A DNA stretch of 62,893 nucleotides from Rhodocyclaceae bacterium UBA2250 (GTDB taxonomy: Bacteria; Pseudomonadota; Gammaproteobacteria; Burkholderiales; Rhodocyclaceae), in contig DDXW01000019.1 of the NCBI GenBank assembly GCA_002347285.1, positions 64,955 through 127,847 on the forward strand, read 5' to 3'. Position numbers and translations under genes: made by a program. The notes under the pieces are model-generated. The model worked only from the letters and a program-made list of their open reading frames with translations, ran no database searches and had not been told where the DNA came from. This document shows positions 52,254-59,300 of this stretch, piece after piece (position 1 is the first letter of the stretch; the number at the start of each line of letters is the position of its first letter).

Positions 52254-53042
52254 TTATTTGGCGAATCCCACAGGGAATTCGTCCCAGCTCCGCCCATCGA
52301 GGGTGCGAACTGGCGCTTTGTGACTTGATCCAACCTGCTTGATGAAAAACGGCAGGCTGTTCGCCACAGCGAAATCGCGGACTTGGCGAGCCCAATCAAG
52401 ATTGAGTGGGCGGGCACGCTCCGTGCCGGTCTCTGAACCGAGCACTACCCAATCCACGTCCTCGTAGCCAGTGAGGTCAATCGGCCCGAGCATTGGCTCG
52501 ATCATCACGAAGCGATGACCTTGAACTCGGAGCAAGTGAGGAAGGCGCTCATCGGCCAGCGCTTGGTTTTCGACGGAGACACCACATGCGATGTAAGGCG
52601 GAACACCTTGCGGATAGCGCACCTCCAGAAAGTTCGCCATGCGTTCGGCACGCTTCGTCCAGAGGACGTATTTGGTGTTGTCGGTTGGTTTGCCGAGTTT
52701 TGCGCGGCAGAAGTTCTTCTCTTCACGCTCCTGAGCAACTTGATCGACCACATCGAGAACACGGTGGATGGTTGCGTCAGAGAACTTGTCCCAGAACAGG
52801 TCGCCGTGCTGAACCACGCCGACAATGCCTTTCTTGGGACGCAATTTCGCAGGATCGAAGCGAGCCTCAAGTTCGGTCGGCTCACCTTCAGTTACCGACT
52901 CGGGCAGGTTTCCGAGGCGAATTTGCCAAGGCATGATCCCATCGAGCCACCAGCAGTCTCTGCAACCAGCGGAGTAGCGTTGGCAGCCAACAACGGGGTT
53001 CCAGTCGTAGGTAAGGAGGTCACCAGGGTTATGTTTTGCCAT
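52254..53042 (-). CDS. DUF5131 (Gp37/Gp68) three-Cys-motif protein
   Basis: The 262-residue protein begins with TYDWNPVVGC and carries C-x6-C-x2-C (GCQRYSAGCRDC), the three-Cys motif of DUF5131 (phage Gp37/Gp68) proteins. Also present are the TIM-barrel-like strands (GIVGVVQHGDLFWD, YVLWTKRAERM, VDWVVLGSETG). The fold is related to radical-SAM enzymes such as spore photoproduct lyase, with the cysteines expected to hold an iron-sulphur cluster; the reaction is not established. Family members often pair with TcmP, but none is seen here. It heads the operon. Confidence 0.85.
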   Translation of the reverse strand: MAKHNPGDLLTYDWNPVVGCQRYSAGCRDCWWLDGIMPWQIRLGNLPESVTEGEPTELEARFDPAKLRPKKGIVGVVQHGDLFWDKFSDATIHRVLDVVDQVAQEREEKNFCRAKLGKPTDNTKYVLWTKRAERMANFLEVRYPQGVPPYIACGVSVENQALADERLPHLLRVQGHRFVMIEPMLGPIDLTGYEDVDWVVLGSETGTERARPLNLDWARQVRDFAVANSLPFFIKQVGSSHKAPVRTLDGRSWDEFPVGFAK

Positions 53043-53075
53043 TTCAAATTTCCTTTAGTTTTGAGAAATAAAAAA

Positions 53076-53097
53076 AGGAGCCACGGGGCTCCTTCTC
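53076..53097 (-). terminator. Terminator upstream of DUF5131 (minus-strand read-in)
   Basis: On the minus strand AAGGAGCCCCGTGGCTCCTT is followed by a run of T. It stops transcripts arriving from the right and so isolates the DUF5131 operon. Confidence 0.75.
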
Positions 53098-53110
53098 TTC
53101 AATGCAGTGA

Positions 53111-53152
53111 TCAGTGATGTTTTTTGTACTGGCCGTCCCAGTACAGACTCAT
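53111..53152 (-). CDS. Possible 13-residue peptide coupled to the upstream ORF
   Basis: The frame MSLYWDGQYKKHH starts in an ATGA overlap with the stop of the 75-residue ORF and ends just before the 53076 terminator. A slip at the A-run could also fuse it to that ORF. It is too short to judge by itself. Confidence 0.2.
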   Translation of the reverse strand: MSLYWDGQYKKHH

Positions 53153-53376
53153 TTTTCGTTTCTTCTCCATCCGAGCCGCCGGCACAACAGGTTTATTAAG
53201 TGACCTGTGGGTGTGTCGTCCCCCGAGGAATCATTCAACCCCTCAAACACCTTTACTAATTCACTCCAATAAATTTCAAAGCAAATCATTACGAAGCCGG
53301 ACCAGCCTGGGGTCATCAACAACGTGAAGCCAGTATGGAGAAATCGGCGTCGTAATAACACGTACAAAAAAATCAT
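53149..53376 (-). CDS. Possible small hydrophobic protein (75 residues)
   Basis: The ORF has a hydrophobic N-terminal half (FVMICFEIYW) and a basic tail ending RRLGWRRNEK. It lies between DUF5131 and the divergent 53412 gene, and a terminator follows it. Its 5' end sits under the -10 element of the divergent promoter, which weakens the case. No family was recognised. Confidence 0.25.
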   Translation of the reverse strand: MIFLYVLLRRRFLHTGFTLLMTPGWSGFVMICFEIYWSELVKVFEGLNDSSGDDTPTGHLINLLCRRLGWRRNEK

Positions 53377-53392
53377 ATAATTAGCGTGTTAT
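53355..53392. promoter_or_regulatory. Promoter of the 53412 gene flanked by an inverted repeat
   Basis: A perfect TATAAT (53376-53381) sits between the arms ATAACACG (53355-53362) and CGTGTTAT (53385-53392), about 20 bp before the GTG start at 53412. The symmetric arms around the -10 look like an operator for a repressor dimer. No clear -35 hexamer is seen. Confidence 0.5.
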
Positions 53393-53411
53393 CAAATAGA
53401 GCGAGCGAGTC

Positions 53412-54065
53412 GTGGTCTCAAACGTGAACACAGAAAACATTTACGAGCTTTGGTATCTGTGGCTCAAAACAACCGAGCCAGAAACCTGGACGCCGCTGAT
53501 GCGTGAAACCTTGGTTGATTGCGCAGAGCCGTTCGACGAATGGTGGGAAGAATGCAAGGAGTACTTCCTTCCAGCGATGGACACGACCCCACTATGGGTG
53601 ATCGAGAACGAGCACGATTACGCCGACCATCACGACGAATCCGACCTTGAAAACGAATTAATCATTCGCCTGAACGTGGGGCTTCCTGCTAGCACACTGC
53701 TGAAAGCCGTTAAGAAACTACTGGATGAGCGGAACCTTACATTTCCCGTGGGGAGGCCAATATTCGATGACAGCGCCGCCGACATCTTCGAGTTGTATCG
53801 AAGGCCCGATGCACCGACCATCCGTGCACTATGCACAATGCTTAACGTCTATACCGAATGGTCTAAGGAGCAGAAAAAGAAAGATCGCGGCGAACGTCCC
53901 GACCCGATGTGGAAGATTGGGCAGCGGCTAGGTCTCCTCGAAGCTAGCCAGTCTGACGAGCCAGAGCGAACAATGACTGCAACGGTCAGCCGTTATCTCA
54001 AATGGGCAAAGGAATTGCGGAAAAACATTGTCAAAGGGAGCAAGCATTTCCCCAAGTACAAATAA
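53412..54065 (+). CDS. Hypothetical 217-residue protein, divergent from the DUF5131 operon
   Basis: This acidic N-terminal, basic C-terminal soluble protein has several Trp-rich helices (YELWYLWLKTTEPETWTPLM, PFDEWWEECKEYF). It ends KNIVKGSKHFPKYK. GTG 53412 is used. It is the only plus-strand gene in the left half of the island and is followed by a hairpin. No family was recognised; it could be a regulator of the divergent operon, which is speculation. Confidence 0.6.
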   Translation: MVSNVNTENIYELWYLWLKTTEPETWTPLMRETLVDCAEPFDEWWEECKEYFLPAMDTTPLWVIENEHDYADHHDESDLENELIIRLNVGLPASTLLKAVKKLLDERNLTFPVGRPIFDDSAADIFELYRRPDAPTIRALCTMLNVYTEWSKEQKKKDRGERPDPMWKIGQRLGLLEASQSDEPERTMTATVSRYLKWAKELRKNIVKGSKHFPKYK

Positions 54066-54068
54066 AAA

Positions 54069-54098
54069 AAGGGAGGCAAGCGACCTCACCTCCCCCCG
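54069..54098 (-). terminator. Terminator of the second NADAR gene
   Basis: GGGAGG - CAAGCGACCTCA - CCTCCC with a T-run (TTTTTTTATTT) on the minus strand. Confidence 0.65.
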
Positions 54099-54120
54099 AA
54101 GACCATGTGTAGATTACGCC

Positions 54121-54651
54121 CTAAGACGGAATGAGCACTCGCTTCAAATCTTCACGAACAGCCATCCAGATTCTGCCTAGATTATTTTCACCGTCCCAAG
54201 AGCCATCCTCTCGAAGAGCCGCACCCCAGAACTTGCCACTGCCACTCTCTCGGTCGCTCGCATCCTCGATAATCAGCTGCTCCCCGGTAGCGAGAAGCAT
54301 CCGAATATACTCACTGTGGTAAGCCAACTTCCATCGGACAACCTTGCCCATAACCTCAAGGTCATGCTCTTTGGTTGTCGTCCACAGTTTCCGGTACTTT
54401 TGAGCGATTTTTTTGGCGAATAGGGGGTTGGTTGTTTCAAGTATTTCCTTCTTGACACGAGCATCATCCAACCATTCAACAGCGTCATTTTTATTGTTGA
54501 GCAACACGGGCGTCATGCCCTCGTAGCGCATGAATTGAAACAAATGCTCTGCCGTAGGAAACCACTCGTCTTGATATCTAACGCGGTGAGCACTCATGTT
54601 GCTCATCCAGCCGTAGTCTTCTTTGGTTTTGTTGAAAGCGATAACGGCCAT
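54121..54651 (-). CDS. NADAR-family protein (second copy, YbiA-like)
   Basis: The 176-residue protein has NADAR motifs: YGWMSNMSAHRVRYQDEWFP, TAEHLFQFMRYEG, NPLFAKKIAQKYRKLW and the closing GSGKFWGA, DGENNLGRIWMAVRE. It is only distantly similar to the NADAR at 51503 and looks closer to the compact YbiA type. ATG 54651 is preferred, with a GAGG 6 nt upstream. It forms a small minus-strand group with the 88-residue gene. Two NADARs in one island suggests distinct targets. Confidence 0.86.
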   Translation of the reverse strand: MAVIAFNKTKEDYGWMSNMSAHRVRYQDEWFPTAEHLFQFMRYEGMTPVLLNNKNDAVEWLDDARVKKEILETTNPLFAKKIAQKYRKLWTTTKEHDLEVMGKVVRWKLAYHSEYIRMLLATGEQLIIEDASDRESGSGKFWGAALREDGSWDGENNLGRIWMAVREDLKRVLIPS

Positions 54652-54713
54652 AGAGCACCTCATGTCGAACGAAGCCATCATTTTATGTCGTTCCGACGGG
54701 ATATTCGCCTCCT

Positions 54714-54980
54714 TCAGTAGTCTTCGGCCAACATGACTGTCGTGTAGCTCCTGTCCCATTCCGTGATGACGTAGAACTTCACGGCATTGATCGTGTAGCT
54801 GGAAAACACCCGTCCCTCAGACCGGATAGCCAAATCGTTCAACGCTTGGTCAGCCTTGCATAGATCGCCGTCATCACCATTGGCATGGCGAATGACAAGC
54901 TCGCTCAGATTGATACCGTGCTCCTGTGCGTAGTTCAGGCAGTTCCGCGTAACGACGATTTGACCCAATGAAAACAGCAT
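54714..54980 (-). CDS. Conserved plasmid-type hypothetical protein (88 residues)
   Basis: The protein follows a pattern I recall from many plasmid and island proteins: LFSLGQIVVTRNCLNYAQEH, then IRHANGDDGDLCKADQALND and a tail with YVITEWDRSYTTVMLAEDY. No function is known; database labels such as restriction subunit are likely wrong. It is 62 bp upstream of the NADAR gene on the same strand. Confidence 0.75.
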   Translation of the reverse strand: MLFSLGQIVVTRNCLNYAQEHGINLSELVIRHANGDDGDLCKADQALNDLAIRSEGRVFSSYTINAVKFYVITEWDRSYTTVMLAEDY

Positions 54981-55130
54981 AGCTTTCCCCTCAGACGATG
55001 GTTGATAACAACCTTCAGCGTCTGATGGATCGGCACTTTCCGAGCACCGAAATATTTTCTAGCTAACCCGTTGCCCGACCTCTGGATCGGTTGGATGGTG
55101 CCCCTGTGGTCAAGAGAAAGGGCATCAACG

Positions 55131-55325
55131 ATGTACACGCTAACAGCCGATCAGAAGCAACAACTGGCAGAAATCCTCGTCGAGGAGTTCGGAGCAGGCA
55201 TGGAGTTCGAGGACTTCACCGACGCGCTGCTCGGTTTGCTGGATGACATCGCCGGATTCGAGACCGCCCCGCAATCCGTCATCGACAAACTCACTCAGCA
55301 AATCTGGAGGAAATATCATGGATAA
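55131..55325 (+). CDS. Hypothetical 64-residue acidic protein
   Basis: The protein is a short acidic helical one (LTADQKQQLAEILVEEFGAG ...). ATG 55131 follows a GGGCATCAACG stretch. It overlaps the next gene by 8 bp, so the two form a unit. No family was recognised. Confidence 0.55.
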   Translation: MYTLTADQKQQLAEILVEEFGAGMEFEDFTDALLGLLDDIAGFETAPQSVIDKLTQQIWRKYHG

Positions 55326-55614
55326 GACCGCAATCGCTTCCGAAAACACCACCGCTGCCGCCGTGGCCCAGCCGAAGAAGATCGACCTGGGAAAAGCCGC
55401 TATCAAGGAGGCCATCGCCAAAGGCAAGGCCGTCATCAAGGAAGGCAAGAGCAAGGCCGATGCTGCGATGGTCATCTTCGAGGCCTTGAAGGACGAAGAA
55501 AAGGACGTGGTTATCGCTGCCTTCGTCCAAGGGGCCACGCTCACCGAAAAAGGCGCTGTGACCTACTGGTACAACTGCCGTCGGAAAGCGAAGAAGGCAG
55601 CCAAATCTGCCTGA
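55318..55614 (+). CDS. Hypothetical 98-residue Lys/Ala-rich protein
   Basis: The protein has a Lys/Ala-rich helical middle (KIDLGKAAIKEAIAKGKAVI) and ends with a patch found in some phage-encoded DNA-binding proteins (GATLTEKGAVTYWYNCRRKA). ATG 55318 follows a GGAGG ribosome site. It shares an operon with the 64-residue gene and is followed by a terminator. A DNA-binding role is inferred from the basic tail only. Confidence 0.55.
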   Translation: MDKTAIASENTTAAAVAQPKKIDLGKAAIKEAIAKGKAVIKEGKSKADAAMVIFEALKDEEKDVVIAAFVQGATLTEKGAVTYWYNCRRKAKKAAKSA

Positions 55615-55637
55615 TCTCGCTAGATCAGGCCAAACGA

Positions 55638-55669
55638 TAGAGGGGCATCAGTGATGCCCCTCTCTTTTT
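55638..55669. terminator. Terminator between the 98-residue gene and the thermonuclease gene
   Basis: AGAGGGGCATCA - GTG - ATGCCCCTCT followed by CTTTTTG; it serves the plus-strand gene and may also serve the convergent thermonuclease gene. Confidence 0.85.
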
Positions 55670-55673
55670 GTCT

Positions 55674-56204
55674 CTACCTGTTCGCGTTCTGCTCACCACC
55701 TAAGCGTCTAGATTTTCGCCATTCCCAAGGCGGTACAGGATTGGCCTCTGTCCAAAGGCCGGCCCGCTTTGTTCGAGCTTCATCCTCGGCAAAAGCGTAA
55801 CGCTCCCGGTCCTCAGGGCTTTGCTCGTTCTGGTATTTCTTGTAATGCCAAGCAAGCCCAGATGTCAGTACGGCGAGTCCGGCATCGAGAGTCTTGGGGC
55901 AATGCTGGCAATCTGGTGGCGACACCCAAACCTTGGCGACAGTTCGCCCGTAGCGGTCCCGCTTGTCTCCCTCAAGGCGAACCTCTTTGCCGAAGACCAA
56001 GGTGCTCATCCGTTGCTTGGCCCGCTGCCCGAAGGGTTGTGCCTTTTCAGGAGCATCGATTCCGGCGACACGAACCTTGTGTTGAGTCTTGTAGGCGTCA
56101 AGCACCGTGACGGTATCGCCATCTGCAACGCCAACAACAACACCGGTCACGTCAGCGAAAGCTGGTAGAGAAAACAAGAACAAGAGGATAAAACGCTTTA
56201 CCAA
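55674..56204 (-). CDS. Secreted thermonuclease-like protein (SNase family)
   Basis: From TTG 56204 the 176-residue protein starts VKRFILLFLFSLPAFADVT, a signal peptide, and then has the staphylococcal-nuclease fold: VVVGVADGDTVTVLD, RVAGIDAPEKAQPF and RLEGDKRDRYGRTVAKVWV (catalytic Arg, Glu and Arg). It would degrade DNA or RNA in the periplasm or outside. An AAGGGAG ribosome site is 8 nt before this TTG, so it is preferred over the longer open frame. Such genes are common on islands and conjugative plasmids. Confidence 0.88.
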   Translation of the reverse strand: MVKRFILLFLFSLPAFADVTGVVVGVADGDTVTVLDAYKTQHKVRVAGIDAPEKAQPFGQRAKQRMSTLVFGKEVRLEGDKRDRYGRTVAKVWVSPPDCQHCPKTLDAGLAVLTSGLAWHYKKYQNEQSPEDRERYAFAEDEARTKRAGLWTEANPVPPWEWRKSRRLGGEQNANR

Positions 56205-56376
56205 GACAGAAACTCCCTTCAATGCCCGAATAAGCCGCCATAGCAGCAAGGAATGCCATCGAAAAAAACGAGCTTCCTCAATACGAGGATTAGCCCCTCG
56301 GCACTCGGAATTCAGAGCCTCTTAACGTATGCTACACGGCTGTCCCACCCTGTAATGCGTTATTGAGGTTTTTCCT

Positions 56377-59300
56377 ATGTCGTCGCTTCGAAACTTGCTG
56401 AACACATTCCGTACTGCATCTGTCACCGAGCGTGAAAAAGGTACGTATTTCGAAGAGCTGATTCTCTGCTATCTGCGAAATGAAGCAACTTACAAGGACC
56501 TCTACGCCCACACGTGGACTTATGCAGATTGGGCAAAGCAACAAGGTATTGATGCCCGAGACACAGGTATTGACCTCGTGGCACAAACTGCGACCGGCGA
56601 ATACCACGCGATCCAGTGCAAACTTTACGCGGAAGACTATCGCCTGCAAAAAAGCGACATCGACAGCTTCTTCACGGCATCAGGCAAGAAGCCGTTTTCG
56701 CACCGCATCATTGTCAGCACGACCAATCACTGGAGCGAGCACGCTGAGGATGCTCTGTGTGACCAGCAACCTCCCGTCAGCAAGATAGACCTGCACGATC
56801 TGGAAAATAGCCAGATCGACTGGGACAGCTACGCCCCCAAAGCTGCACCGGTACTCAAAACCAAGAAACAACTACGTGAGCATCAGCAGGCAGCGCTGGC
56901 CGCCGCTCAAACAGGCTTGGCCACCGCCGACCGTGGCAAGCTCATCATGGCTTGCGGCACGGGCAAGACCTTCACCGCCCTCAAGATCGCTGAGACGCTG
57001 GCCGGCAAAGGCAAACGGGTGCTCTTCCTTGTCCCGAGCCTGAATCTACTGTCGCAAACCCTCACCGAATGGACGCAGGAAAGCGAAACGCCCCTGCACA
57101 GTTTTGCCGTCTGCTCAGATAGCGACGTGGGTAAGAAGCGCAAGAAGGATGACGACACCGTTCAAACCTTCACCCATGAATTGCGCTACCCAGCGACGAC
57201 CGAGCCCAGCCGTCTGGCGACGGAAATGGGCAAGCGTCACGACACCGGGCACATGAGTGTGGTGTTCAGCACCTACCACTCCATCGACGTGATCAGCCGT
57301 GCCCAGCTTGAGCATGATCTGGCTGATTTCGACCTGATCATCTGCGACGAAGCACACCGCACGACAGGAGCCACCTTCGAAAGTGAGGATGAAAGCGCTT
57401 TCGTTCGGGTGCATGACAACGCTTACATCCGCTCCGCCAAGCGGATTTACATGACAGCCACCCCGCGCATCTACGGCGAGGGCGCCAAGGCCAGCGCTGA
57501 AAAAGACAACGTAGCCCTCTGCTCGATGGATGACGAAACGCTATACGGCAAGGAGCTATACGTCATCACTTTCTCGGAGGCTGTCCGTCGTGGCCTGCTG
57601 TGTGACTACAAGGTGATCGTGCTGGCCGTTGAAGAGGCCCACGTTAGCCGTCGTATCCAGAATCTGCTGAAAGACCCGGACAACCAGCTCAAGGTCGATG
57701 ACGCTGCGAAGATCATCGGCTGTTGGAAAGCGCTTTCCAAGCAAGGGTTGGCGGATGATCTAGTCGGCGACGGTCAGGCCATGCAACGCGCCGTGGCCTT
57801 CTGCCAGGTGATCGAGATTGCAAAGGCCGGAAAGACACACAAGGTCAGCTCGAAGCAAATCGCATCCATGTTCCAGTCCGTGGTGGAGGCATATCAGGAA
57901 GAGGAAGAATTCGAGCAAATGGCTCGCCTCAACTGTGAAGCCGAGCACGTGGATGGCAGCATGAACGCCAGCGAGAAGGAAGCCAAGCTGGCCTGGCTCA
58001 AGGATTCCCCCCCAGACAACACCTGCCGGATTCTCTCCAATGTGCGCTGTCTTTCCGAAGGTGTGGATGTACCTGCGCTGGATGCAGTGCTGTTCCTGAC
58101 ACCGCGCAATTCACAAGTAGATGTGGTGCAATCGGTTGGTCGCGTTATGCGTAACGCTCCAGGCAAGAAGCGCGGCTACGTAATCCTGCCCGTGGTTATT
58201 CCGGCAGGTGTTGAGCCCCACGAGGCCCTCAACGACAACCTCACCTATAAGGTGGTCTGGCAGGTGCTTCAAGCCTTGCGCTCACACGATGACCGCTTCG
58301 ATGCGATGGTGAACAAGCTGGATTTGATTGGCAGGGACACCAGCAAGATGGAAGTCATTGCGATCACCGACAAAATCGCAAAAAAGCAGGAGAAAACCAA
58401 GGGCAAGACCAAGGGGCAAACAGGGCAAGGCGGTTTCACCATCGGAACTGGCGGCGACCAACCCAAGCCTGTGCAGCACACCCTTGAATTCGAAATTGGC
58501 GAAATTGAGCGGGCTATCTACGCCAAGCTGGTACAGAAGGTAGGAAACCGCCACCACTGGGAAGACTGGGCCAATGACATTGCCAAGATCGCCCGCACAC
58601 ACATCGACCGCATCACCGGCATTCTGGAAAACGAGGCGAACACCAAAGAACGTGAAGCCTTCAATGCTTTTGCAGAAGAGTTGCGTGACGACCTCAACGA
58701 CAGCATCACCGATGGCGAAATCATCGAAATGCTGGCCCAGCACCTGATCACCAAACCGGTTTTTGATGCGCTGTTTGAGGGCTATAGCTTCGCCCAGCAC
58801 AACCCCATGTCACAGGCCATGCAGGCTGTCCTGGATGTCCTGCAAGAGCATCACCTGAGTAAGGAAGCGGACACCCTCCAGTCATTTTATGACAGCGTGA
58901 AACTAAGGGCTGAGGGCATCGAGAACGCCACCGGCAAGCAAAAAATCGTGGTGGAGCTGTATGACAAGTTCTTCCGCAACGCCTTCCCCAAGATGACGGA
59001 ACGACTGGGTATCGTCTATACCCCCGTGGAAGTGGTGGATTTCATCATCCACAGCGTCAATCACATCCTGCAAACCGAGTTCGGGCAGACGCTGGGCAGC
59101 AAGGGCGTCCATATCATCGACCCCTTTACCGGCACCGGAACTTTCATTACCCGCCTGATGCAAAGTGGTCTGATCACCCCGGAGCAGCTGCCCTACAAAT
59201 ATCAGAACGAAATCCACGCCAACGAAATCGTCCTGCTGGCTTACTACATCGCCGCTATCAACGTCGAAGCGGTGTATCACAGTATTGTAGGTGGTGATTA

